A model generated the notes under the pieces. The model was not told the origin of the DNA and did no database searches. It saw only the letters and a list, made by a program, of their open reading frames with translations. This document shows, one piece after another, positions 1 to 10,600 of a stretch of DNA of 64,000 nt. Position 1 is the first letter of the stretch. Every line of letters starts with the position of its first letter. Both the position numbers and the translations under genes were made by a program. Source of the stretch: Rhodothermales bacterium (GTDB lineage Bacteria > Bacteroidota > Rhodothermia > Rhodothermales > Bin80); assembly GCA_958296045.1 (NCBI GenBank), contig CATQHT010000002.1, forward strand, positions 310,001-374,000, written 5' to 3'.

Positions 1-500
1 CGGTCCCGCGCCTTGAGATAAAGCGCAGCGGCAGAGAATCCGACCGCCCCCAGATAACCGTGGGCGCTCTTAATTAGGTAGCGCATTTGTGCTCCCGCAA
101 AGGTGGTCACCCCCCGCGGATGCTCTTCGTCCATGAGCGTATTCCAGATGGCGCGATCTTGTGCGCTGTCTACTCGGACGATCTCGAAATCCTCGATCTC
201 GCGCACATCAGCCGGAACGTCCACCGCCTCCGGTACCGGTTTACCCAATAGCCGTGGCTTGGCGATTCGAAGCTTCACCTGTGGAGGGGGTAAAGCAATC
301 TGCTCTTCAGAATGCAGCACCCTAAGGGCCTTCATGCAGCCCGCCAGCCGCTTCTCGCCATGTGCATCGACCAAGCGGAATTGCTCGCACACCATACCCG
401 CGAGCGCACGCCGACTCTTGTCACGATGCGCCGCTACCGTAGCTGACACCTCCAGCACGGCACTGCGAAGCGTTTCCAAGATCCCGAGAGGCCCCTGCAT
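1..500 (-). CDS. DruA-like / DUF4338 protein, C-terminal part cut by the left edge of the window
   Basis: Not in the ORF track because it runs off the edge. Manual reverse-strand translation from ATG at 500 gives MQGPLGILETLRSAVLEVSATVAAHRDKSRRALAGMVCEQFRLVDAHGEKRLAG...DVREIEDFEIVRVDSAQDRAIWNTLMDEEHPRGVTTFAGAQMRYLIKSAHGYLGAVGFSAAALYLKARDR, open to position 1. The 'WN.LM..EHP.G...GAQ.RYLI.S.HG.LG..GFSAAA..L.ARD' block is typical of DUF4338/DruA. The true start may lie upstream. Confidence 0.7.
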   Translation of the reverse strand, partial: MQGPLGILETLRSAVLEVSATVAAHRDKSRRALAGMVCEQFRLVDAHGEKRLAGCMKALRVLHSEEQIALPPPQVKLRIAKPRLLGKPVPEAVDVPADVREIEDFEIVRVDSAQDRAIWNTLMDEEHPRGVTTFAGAQMRYLIKSAHGYLGAVGFSAAALYLKARD

Positions 501-561
501 GCCCGTAAGGTAACGGACACAAACGTGGTTGTTAAGTCGAATATTAGACCAACGGGAAGTC

Positions 562-3500
562 CTAGGCCAACTGATCAAATGCCTCCAGAATGAGTCGCTT
601 CGTTCGAAACTCGCCGAATTCCTCTAACTCATTGCGCTTCAGCGTTGGAAACGATACGCTAGGCGGTGCAGGATCAAGCATCCATTCTATTTCTGTCCGT
701 TCGAGTCCGTACATGTGGGCGTAAATCGCATCAAGCTCGGACTTGAGCATGAGTCGCCGCTCTGCGCTCCACTCGAATGGTGGTCCACCGTATCCCAGAT
801 CTCTAGCGAATGGTTCCAAGTCGTACGCCGTGAAGATGAGCTCTAAGACCCGCGGCATGATCAGTTCCACGTATGTTAATGAACCTGGAAGATGCCAACG
901 GAGATATTCTTGGGGCGGCAGGACCGGCAGCTGCTTTATGATGAAGTGGCCCATATCCGTGCCACCGATAGACATGCGAGCCGCCCAGTCGAACGGTATG
1001 GTATTCATGTTCGCGGCCAGAAGGCTTTGCGCCAATGCATTCTGAGACTGTCGAGTCGCGCTGGACTGTGGGGAGTCTGTGCTTGCACGCAGCAGATGCA
1101 CGTGGGATATAGAAAACAGAGGCGCTTTGTCGTTCACGGCTGCAATCATCAGCAAGGATAGAATTGTTGTTCGCTGATTTGTTGCGTTAGTGGTTTTTCG
1201 GAACGCCGTGATCCAGGATTGATCACAGTGACCGAATGACCCGCAGCCGTCGGGGGATGCGGAGTCAGTAAGAAGGTCCGAATGTCTGTCGCTCTCGTTA
1301 TCCGCCGGATACAGACTTGCGCGCCAAATTTGACAAAGTTTTGACAGTATCTTGACAAATATTGATCGTGAAGTGCATAAATTGATCCGTGATCCGTGAT
1401 CCGTGATCCGTGATCCGTGATCCGTGATCCGTGATCCGTGATCCGTGATCCGTGATCCGGCCTGAGTTATAAGCCTGCAGTTTCGCCGTCACGTATTTTT
1501 CATTCACCCAGTACCGTGGTATCGGCACGAAGTCTGGTCTCGCCTTCTCTTCTGCGGTGGCTCGGCGCGCCTTGCCCTTCTTTATATCTTTGGCGCTGAC
1601 GCCATCGAAGGTGGCGAACCGGTGATCGTACTGGTGAAACAGCTTCGCCTCGTAGAGTGGCATGTAGCGCTCTTGCTCCTTGACGAAGACGTTGCCCGTG
1701 AGCGCAAAGCCTTGGCCCTCCAGCTCCTGCCGCGTCCTGAAGAGATGGGAGTCATTTGACATGTCGAACATTCTGTACAGCCGTATCCCCCACGGATTAA
1801 CTTCGGGCTGCTGGCCTTGGGCTTCTTTCCACAGGATACCTGCACGGCGATACATCTTGCGCGCTATTTCCAGGTCACGTCGGCTACGGAAGACGGGGCA
1901 CGTGCGCGTGTTGGGGTTAAACAGCGCAAAGTCTTCTTTCGACAGCGGGATGTGCCGTTCCTTCTCGGCCAGGTCGGCGACATCCTGGAGGTAGAAGGCG
2001 TAGTCTGCCACTTCGCGCGTGTTCTGGCTCCCTCCGACGGTCAGCAGCGAGAATTTATAGCTGGAATGAACTCCTGCGAACAGTTTCTTGCGGTTTTCGA
2101 AGTCGTACAGGCTGATGATGCGTTGCTGGTTGACGATGTCCCCGAATAGGGCCTTGGTGCCGTAGTCGGTGGCGACACCGGTGGGTACGATCATGCCGGC
2201 CTGGCCCGAGGGCTTGAGCAGATCTAAGATCGTTTCAGCAAACACGGCATAGGTGTTGATGTCTCCCACACCGGTCCGGGGAAACCTTCCGCTCTTGTGT
2301 AAGAAGAGGCTGGTGGAAGCGGCATTGCGCCGGGCCAGCGTGAATTCCTTCAGCAGCAGCCGATCGGCTGGCGTCGCATCCGTATGCGACAGCGCATCGA
2401 TCAGGCGCTGCCGTGCGGCCTTGTTGGGTGCCTTGGCGATGCGGGGCGCGCGGGAAGCAAAGAACTCTTTCTCGTTCAGGGTGATGCGTTCCCACGGCGG
2501 GTTGGCCAAAATGACGTCAAAGGCGCCGCGGCTCATAACCTCTTCCATCTCCACGTTCCAGTGGAAGAACTGAAACTGCTGCGCGGCTTGTTCGGTGGCT
2601 TCGGCCACGGCCCGGCGCATGGGGCGTTTGTGCCGCACTAGGCCCAGATCCTTGGTGGTGGGTACGGTGTGTTCCGTACCGCGCTGCTTCGGCACGAAGA
2701 AGGCGGCCGCGTACAGGTCGAATGGGTAGCGTTTGCGCGCGCGCGTTGCCTCCCCAGCGTCCCAGACTTGGCGCTTCTTGTTGACCTCTTCTAGCGTATC
2801 CTCTCCCATAGTGGCCAGACGCCCGTCTGCGGTGACGGTCTCGTCCGTACCCGCTTCGAACATGCCAAGCTGCAGTACCTGGCCTTTGGCCTGCAGCTTG
2901 TTGTCTCTCTTTAGCGCGCTGCAAACGGCCTTGTCGTCACCCTTGATGCCCTGGTATGCGGCTTGGGGGATGCCATCCTCGATCAGCTCTGGATGGACCA
3001 CGCCGACCAGGCTGTCTCCTAGGCGGATGCGGTGGTCCAGAAAGGTCAATGGTCTGCCCGGCTCGACGGCCTCGATCCACAAAGCGGCTTTGCACAGCTC
3101 CACCGCTAAGTCGTTCTTATCTACGCCATAGATGCAGTGGCACATCACTTCGCGCAGGGCATGCTGCCGCGTCTGCTCGTCATAGGCGCCGGTGTCAGAG
3201 TCCATCTTGGCCAGCTCGGTGGCCAGACGGCGCGCTGCAGCCAATAAAAAGTGTCCAGAACCGCAGGCCGGATCCAGCACCTTGAGCTTCAGCAGCGCCT
3301 TGCGGGGCTGCGCAGGATGCGCCTGTATCGTGCGCGCTATCACAGGATCAAGCACCGACCGGATAAGTTGGTTGGCAAGGTCGGGCGGAGTGTAGTACGA
3401 CCCCGTAAGCTTTTGCTGATCGCCTTTGACAAAGTCAAGCTTAGCACCTTTCCCGTGCCCCTCGATTACCGGGTACAGGTCAAGCAGACTCTCGTAGACC

Positions 3501-4771
3501 GAGCCCAGCTCTTCCGTCCCCATGTCCCGGTAGTTCACCCGGGCGAACCCTCCGCCTGAGTGAAAGTAGGCCAAAGACCGCACGGCATGTAGCAGGTGGC
3601 GGTTGCTCAGCAGAAGACCATCGAGCAGCGCACACTGCTCCTGGGCGAATAGGCCGCCCAGGGCCGGAAGCGCCAGCGCCGGTGCGCCATGTGCCAATCC
3701 GCCAAAGGTCACCTGAAGGCCCCGCCACAGGTCAGAATGACGATCATAGTGCCGCTGGCGCCACGCGCGTATGCGCAGCATAGCCAGCGAGTAGCCCTCT
3801 TGGTACAATGCTTTGGCTGCCGCGTCCGCGTCCGGTGCGTGAAGGAGCCCTCGATCCTCCGCCGTAAAGAGAAACAGCAAGCGATAGACGAGGCGAAGCA
3901 ACTGCTTCAACAGGTCCCGAGGCGTGGCCTCTGCGCTGGCCAGCGCTTGCCGCAACGACTGGTTCGCTGGGTGTTGAAGCAGCCCCGTCCCCAGTTGGCT
4001 AAGTGCCTCCTGAACGCCTCCCCGGAGCTGGTCCCGCGCACGGATCCCCTCGGCCAGCGCTGTCGTGCGCCACACCTCCGCAATACAACGCGAAGGATTG
4101 CGCTCAACAGGCTCCAGACGCGTAGCATGCGCAAATAGCCATAAGGCTGCAAAGTCCGCATACAGCCCGTCCTGAAACATCAGGTCCAGGTCGGCCTCCA
4201 GGTACGCCGCGCGCGTCAAACTGACGTTGTCGCGCAGGATGCGCAGCCGCGAACCGTTAGCGACCACGCCCCAGAGGGCGTCGTCGTCCGCATTGAGGTA
4301 CTCCTGCATCAGGGCGTGCGGGGCCACCCGTAGCCCCTCCATACCTATGCTGCGCACCGGCGTGTCCAACCCCATGTTGTGCGTGAGCAATAGAAACGGC
4401 ACCGAACCACCCCACGCCTGATGCGAAATCTTGAATTCCCGGTCGTCAAAGTGGCGGCTGCTGGTCGGTGCCAGATCCTGATAGCGGAGCAGCTCGCTAC
4501 AGAACGGCTCGAGCCAGTTGGCGATGCCCACCTTCGTCGCATCACGGTCCAGACGTTGCCTCTCGCGGAGATACCGCCCATGCCAATGACTACCGATGCG
4601 CCAGTAACGTCCTATCTCCTCTTTGAGCTCTAAGGAGGGCACAAGCCCATAGTCCGCACGCCGCTGCCGAGGCGCCTCCAGACGCGCCACCTTCGTCAAG
4701 AACTCCGGCGAAAGGAGTCCCCCAGCTACCTGAAGGGCCGTGAAGCTGCCATTGATGCGAGCGCGAGCCAC
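562..4771 (-). pseudogene. Eco57I/PglX/DrmMI-like N6-adenine DNA methyltransferase, currently out of frame at an internal heptanucleotide repeat (possible phase-OFF state)
   Basis: ORF 1298-4822 carries DPACGSGHFLLAA and VILANPPWERI (N6-adenine MTase motifs I and IV) and runs into the repeat at 1384-1459. The typical family C-terminus (WITAFRKTTNATNQRTTI...LLAANMNTIPFDWAARMSIGGTDMGHFIIKQLPVLPPQEY) lies in another frame (ORF 562-1155). That frame is open upstream to the repeat. The likely start is GTG at 4771, immediately after the stop of the upstream helicase. Confidence 0.85.
1384..1459. repeat. Heptanucleotide tandem repeat (GATCCGT)x10 plus a partial 11th unit (GATCCG)
   Basis: Direct reading: gatccgt repeated every 7 bp from 1384 to 1453, then gatccg 1454-1459. 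On the minus strand it encodes ITDHGSR cycles in all three frames without stops. Confidence 0.98.
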
Positions 4772-4772
4772 G

Positions 4773-7640
4773 TCAGACGTCAAACCTGAAGACCGGGACA
4801 AACACATACACGCCCAGCACATCGGCTGGGAGCGCTGGCGTCACGCGGTAGCGCAAGCTGCGAATGCGGGCGGCTTCGCGCACGCGGCGGTGGTCCTCTT
4901 GGACTGCCAACGCCCTCTGGCGCGCTATCTGGTCCAAAGCAGGCTGTAGCGCCTTTAGGTCTGCAAGAGCACGCTTCACCAGTCGCGTCTTGCGGCCTTC
5001 TGGCACGTTGCCCCGAGGTTGCCATCGCATACGCTCCAAAGCTGACTCTGGACTGAGTACGGCTGGCGGTAAGTCAGGAGCTACCTCTACACATATGCAC
5101 TCCTCGGCCAGAAGCGTCCTCTCGGCGGTGTAACGGCGCCCGGCTTCGTGCCTTTCCACCGCTATCTGGCTGCGGAGCCGTAGCAGGAAAAGGATCGTGC
5201 GCACTTCGACGCGGTCCGTGATGATAGCGGTGCATCGTGCGGCAAAGGACGCCTCCTCGGCCTCGAGGGCTTGCTCTGCTACAAAGTCAGCAAAAGTCGA
5301 TACGACAGGGTGGGACCGGTGAAGGTGCAAGGCACCAGGCGGCGCAGGAAGCGTGAAAGAGAACCGAGTATCAGACTGCACTCCCACACCTTCTAACAGG
5401 TCCCGGAGCTGCTCGGGGAGGTGCGTCACCGGTATCCGGCTGCCATTGGAGCCTGTATCGAGTGGCGCTCCCAGGCGCAAGGCTGTGCTGGTAACAAACC
5501 GTGCGACATCTGTTTCGCCACCCAGCACCGCAGCGGCCTTGCGCCACTCCGATAGCACCACCTCCGGTTTGATCGATTGCTGGGCAAAAATGGTGCGACT
5601 GGCCTTCTGTTTGGCCTCCCGCCATTCGCGCTCTACCTCCGTATCAAGGTCCTTGAAATCCAATGCCAGCTGCCTAGCCTGCGCGCTGTCAGCCTGGTTA
5701 AATAGCGCCGCGCGCATAATGGTATCCAGAAGCTTGCTGTTATCCACCGGCAGCGGAACGGCGACGCCCAGCTCCCTGCGGATAGCTTCAGCTTTGCGCA
5801 GAATCACCTGTATTACGGCGCCGTCCACCGGGTTGTTGGACCCATACAGCATCATGGTCCGCACCACGTCTGAATGCTGCCCGAAGCGATCCACACGACC
5901 TTCCCGCTGCTCATGGCGCGTAGGATTCCAGGTGAGGTCGTAGTGCACTACCGCATTGAAGATATCCTGCAGATTTACGCCCTCCGACAGACAGTCGGTC
6001 GCCACAAGCACCGGCGTGAGTCTTGCAGGCAGGTCCATCAATGCCGCGATACGCTCTTCGCGTTCGTGCGACGTGAGCTCGCCCGTAACAATCTCGACAT
6101 GGGTCTTTGTTTTGGGTAACGAACTCCGAAGCTGCTCACCCAAGTAGTGAGCTGTCGCAATGAAACGACAAAAGATCACCGGGCGAAAGCTGGAACGGAT
6201 CAGGATCCGAACATCTCTGACGAGTTTCTTGATCTTGGGGTCGTGATTTACCCCTCTTAGTTGACCGGCACGGCCAATTAGCTTTCTCAGTTTCTCGTCA
6301 TCGTCATAGGTATCCAGCGTACCTGCCGGACTCACGTCACTTGCTGTGAGCTCATCCGCGTCGGCTTCATCGGTCACCTCCCGCTGGCCCTGGAGGTCAA
6401 TCTGGCGGATCCTTGAATGCTCGTCCGCTCCCGAGGGCTCAGAAAGCCGGTTGCGAAGCGCTGCCTGCGCCGCTGCAGGACTGGAGGACACGCAGCGCAT
6501 GACGGCGAGCGCCGCCCACCACGACATTCGCTGCTGCTGACGCGTTCCACCCTCTGCGCGAACCACCAGCTCCCTGGCATAGTCCATCACGTCCGCGAAC
6601 AGCTTCTGCCATTGGCCTGTGAGCACATAGGATACTTCCGCGCTTTCGCGCCGCGGAAAGTGTGCACCGTCCCCTGATTGCACCACATCGCCGCGGCGAC
6701 GCTGCACGAAATGTTTCGACAGCTCCTCGCGCAGCGCATCGCGTGCTGGTGACTTATCCAGTGTCTGCAGGCTTTCAAAGCGTCTGTCCAAGAGTCCTAA
6801 AAGCGCGTGGAATGCCGTGTCATTGCCGCAATGAGGCGTGGCGGTGAGCAGCAGCAAGTTCCGCCTGGGATTGTCCGCCAGACTTCTAACCAGGCGGTGG
6901 CGCTGGTGGCGACCCACGACGGTCTGACGTACGCACGTATGTGCTTCATCTATGACGACGAACGACGGGCAGCGATGGACGAATTCTGCATAACGACGAT
7001 CCGACTTGATGTAGTCCAGGGAGAGGATGGTATAGGGATGTACTTCGAAAATCGACTCGCCAGGGAGCAGACCCCGCTCCAGGCGGGCCGCCGTGCCGGT
7101 GCGGACTATCACGGCATCCAGCCCGAATTTCGATCCAAGCTCACGCTGCCACTGATCACATAGGTGAGGCGGGCAGATCACGCAACATTGGTCAATCTCA
7201 CCGCGATCAATAAGCTCACGCACAATCAGGCCAGCTTCAATCGTTTTGCCGATACCCACATCGTCCGCGATCAGCAGGCGGACGGGGTCCAGCTTGAGCG
7301 CCATCAGAAGGGGAACAAGCTGATAGATTCTTGGCTCTACGCTAAGGTTGCCGAAGCTCCTGAAAGGACCGGCACCGGCGCGCAACTTCAGCCGGACCGC
7401 ATCAAACAGGAGCGCGGCCGATGCCAGAGTGCCATGCTTGGACGAGTCCGGGTACGAGAAGCGCGCCGCAGTAGGTGGCTCGCGCTCCAGAGGCAGGAAT
7501 ATCAGTGTGGCGTCGCCCTCGGCACCCCCGAGCGGCCGGAGTCGGAGCACATTGTCCCGCAGCTCGGGAAGCACCACCCACTCGCGGCCGCGCGCGCTGA
7601 CCAGGTCGCCCGGCTTGTACTGTAGGGTCTGCTGCTGCAT
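4773..7640 (-). CDS. SNF2-family helicase, DrmD-like (955 aa)
   Basis: LLIADDVGIGKTIEAGLIVREL (Walker A), VVIDEAHTC (Walker B), LLLTATPH, VLVATDCLSEGVNLQ..., HEQREGRVDRFGQ (motif VI). N-terminal 'YKPGDLVSARGREWVVLP' as in DISARM SNF2-like helicases. Confidence 0.85.
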   Translation of the reverse strand: MQQQTLQYKPGDLVSARGREWVVLPELRDNVLRLRPLGGAEGDATLIFLPLEREPPTAARFSYPDSSKHGTLASAALLFDAVRLKLRAGAGPFRSFGNLSVEPRIYQLVPLLMALKLDPVRLLIADDVGIGKTIEAGLIVRELIDRGEIDQCCVICPPHLCDQWQRELGSKFGLDAVIVRTGTAARLERGLLPGESIFEVHPYTILSLDYIKSDRRYAEFVHRCPSFVVIDEAHTCVRQTVVGRHQRHRLVRSLADNPRRNLLLLTATPHCGNDTAFHALLGLLDRRFESLQTLDKSPARDALREELSKHFVQRRRGDVVQSGDGAHFPRRESAEVSYVLTGQWQKLFADVMDYARELVVRAEGGTRQQQRMSWWAALAVMRCVSSSPAAAQAALRNRLSEPSGADEHSRIRQIDLQGQREVTDEADADELTASDVSPAGTLDTYDDDEKLRKLIGRAGQLRGVNHDPKIKKLVRDVRILIRSSFRPVIFCRFIATAHYLGEQLRSSLPKTKTHVEIVTGELTSHEREERIAALMDLPARLTPVLVATDCLSEGVNLQDIFNAVVHYDLTWNPTRHEQREGRVDRFGQHSDVVRTMMLYGSNNPVDGAVIQVILRKAEAIRRELGVAVPLPVDNSKLLDTIMRAALFNQADSAQARQLALDFKDLDTEVEREWREAKQKASRTIFAQQSIKPEVVLSEWRKAAAVLGGETDVARFVTSTALRLGAPLDTGSNGSRIPVTHLPEQLRDLLEGVGVQSDTRFSFTLPAPPGALHLHRSHPVVSTFADFVAEQALEAEEASFAARCTAIITDRVEVRTILFLLRLRSQIAVERHEAGRRYTAERTLLAEECICVEVAPDLPPAVLSPESALERMRWQPRGNVPEGRKTRLVKRALADLKALQPALDQIARQRALAVQEDHRRVREAARIRSLRYRVTPALPADVLGVYVFVPVFRFDV

Positions 7641-7650
7641 TACGCGCTCT

Positions 7651-10600
7651 CTAGTTAGTCCTTTCGTCGTGGCCTGGGCCGAACACCCACTTGGATTCGC
7701 TGGCCACCTCGTGCCATGAAGAGCGGTCGTAGCCGAAACGGATCACGTCCAAGCCCGCGCTCTCCAGGCGCCCTGTTATTACGGCATCCCGTTGCTGGAC
7801 CTCATCGGTATCGTGCGACGGACCATCAATGAAGATTGCAGCGTGATGGCTGGAATAAAGAAAATCCACGCTGAGGTCGTACCGTTTGAATGTGATGCCA
7901 GCCTTATCTGGTAGGCGATACCCGCCGTCTCGCAGCCAGAATAGCCACGATCGCTCTAGCTCCGACAGGGTGGGATTCAGGAGACGCTGGAAAACGTCGT
8001 TGTCTGGCTCGCAAGAGTTGATCCTAACTATACCATTGGCCAGTCTGCACAGCAGGTCAAGGAATCCAGCGTCCTGCCGATCAATTTTAGCGTGGGCGGT
8101 CTGGTTGAAGTAGCTGAGCAAACACTGGTAGCAGCCAGCCTCGCAGTCTGCATTGTCGTTGACCAGGTCATCGAAACTGCCCCAGCGCCCCGACTTGGAC
8201 CTGAAATGGCAGACTTCCAAGGCTGATCTGGCCACCCGGCCTATTGCATCCTTATCGGAGACGAGCCGAGTCAGCACGCCGGCACCACCCTCGGCAGCTT
8301 CGTAGAACAGGATAACGTTGGGCTGATCACTACCTGGCAAAGGCTCCGCAGCCAGCTCACGTTCCTCAAGCTGAAACTCCTTTTCGATGCCGCGCTTGAG
8401 CGCGTACATGAGCGTGGTAGCGGTCACGGAATCCAGTGGCGACGTTGGCCGAAATACTAAGACATTGCGGGTATCTTGAACGAATGGCGTGACGAGTTCT
8501 ACTTGTTGCTTGTCCGGCTCTTTATCCTTCGTATCCAGGGAGGCATTCCGCGTCTCCTTTACCCAGTCTCCTGTGGTAGGATTGATGTAGAACCCGAATA
8601 CTGTCTTTTCGCGGCGGCGGCGCCAACCCAGATTGATGCGCCAAATGGTGGCGGCGGGCCCGTAGCTGAGGCCCAGCAGCGGTTTGCCTTGCCGCGTGGC
8701 TGTGGCGTCTGTACGGCGTACCCGATCTTTTCCCTCGCTGAACCGGAGCGTGGTGATAATCTCATACCCTTGGCGCCGCCGTTCTTCCTCGTCGGAGGTT
8801 ATACGCGTCACACGCCGCGTCGCGACCTGCCCGAGGCGGTGTAGGTTGGACAGTGCAAGGCCTCCTTCCAGTGCTTCGTCGCAGTTTACGCACTTCTCAT
8901 AATCCCGCTGTTTGTTGAAGTGCCCATAGCCGCACTCGGGACAAAGCCGAACGGCCTCCATCGGCAGGCCTCCGGCTGAATTGGCACTTGCCGGTTTCTC
9001 CAGGGGAAGCACCGCTTGACGGACTACGTATGTGCTTCCCTCGTGATAGATGATCGATCGCGGCCCGAACTCGCGCAGCGCCAGGAAGCGCGGCCGGCTC
9101 AAGTACGTGTCGCCCACTACTCGCCGACTGCGACCGGGGATGTAGGCCAAAAGGGGCAGGCGGGGAAAGTTGTATCCTGGCAAAAACCCCTCTGACGCCA
9201 GATAGCGATATGTATAGAATTCCGAATATCGCCCTCGATTTTGCCCGCCTTGGCGGCTCAAGAGCAGGTCGAGTTGCCTTGAAGCCTGGCCGTGCTTAAA
9301 GCCGGCCTCTTTACTTTCCGAGGGAGACGAAGAAAGGTTCTGCATTACTTCGTCGGATCGCTTCATCTGGCCTTGGGCGGCCCGCACTTGTGACCGCCAG
9401 CGGCCGAAGCTCTCGTCAAAACGCAGATATGCGGACCGGATTGTACTATCGAGCCATGCTTCACTATACCAAGGCGCATCGTCGCCGGTAAGCTCCTCGC
9501 TCAGGTTATGCATAATGCGGGCAGCCCGGCCTTTTGCATGCTCCCTGACGCTATCCCGACGCAACTCGCTACTGATGGATGGGGCTACAGGGAGCGTGTC
9601 GTGCTGCTTTCGGTCGAGCACTTCGCTTACTTGGCTCCCCAACTTGATGCCTGTCTCCGCCAGCCACACCGCGTGCAGGTGGCTTCGGATTAAGTCCTCG
9701 TTGGCCAGGTCGATGGCTGGTGGGCTGACAGTGCCAGCCACCATGCGTGTCGGATGCCCAAAGAACCATTGGTCATGCGGGGACATAGATGTGCAGTACG
9801 TTACCACCAGTGCTGGTTGCCCTCCGCGTCCCGCGCGTCCACTGCGCTGGGCGTAGTTGGCTGGCGTCGGAGGCACATTACGCATGTACACCGTGTTCAG
9901 GCGCGAAATGTCGACACCAAGCTCCATCGTGGGAGAGCACACCAAGACTGGCAGGCCACGGGGCCCATGGGTGCTCCGCACCAGCTCAAGTCCCCTGCGA
10001 AAGCGCTCCTCCCGTTCTTTGCGTGTGTCCGAATCCACCTGGGCTGTGTGTGCGGCCGCGTCCATCTGATGCAGATAGCAGTATCCTTCCTGCAGCAGGT
10101 TGGCGACCGACCGGTAGAGCTCTCTGAAGTACTGGTTAACTTGGCCTGCCTCGCGCTGTCGCCCCGTTGCTGGACTGCCCCAACGCATGCATGAGCCATT
10201 GATTTGGAAGCGGTTTGGTCTGCGGCCACGTCGATCTGCTTTTACGATTCCCCAATCATGGAGGACCGCCAGGAGGTCGTCTACGACCGCGTTGTAGGTC
10301 TCTTCGTCAACCTTTATTGGCTGGTGCCCGTTGGCCACATTCCTCTGAACGATATTTCGAAGCGCTTTTCCAAAGGCTGACCGGTGCGAGAGGTACAGGA
10401 TCTGTTTCGGCCCTCTTGACTTGGTGCGCGGCACCATAAATCTCCCAGGGGTTGGCTGTTCATTCTCCTGCAGCCCCCATGGTTCCTTGAGCTCTGTGTA
10501 ACTGCGCTGGCGGAGGTTGTCCAGATCTGCATCCCCAAGGTAACGCGTCCTGATGCAAAGCTCCCGGCGCATCCGTTCCAGCAGGTCGCGCGTGAGCTTG

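Noticed and set aside
1200-1300. Second reading of the MTase C-terminal motif in a third frame (IRRITRATDIRTFLLTPHPPTAAGHS, ORF 1149-1358)
   Set aside because: Superficially resembles the family motif 'FRDITRATDERTFI', but the frame containing WITAFRKTTNATNQRTT continues into the true C-terminus. The other may be coincidence, and I cannot separate duplication from chance without an alignment.
1384-1459. Possible CRISPR-like or origin-type direct repeats
   Set aside because: Units are 7 bp and contiguous with no spacers. This is a simple tandem repeat inside a coding region, treated as an SSR switch.
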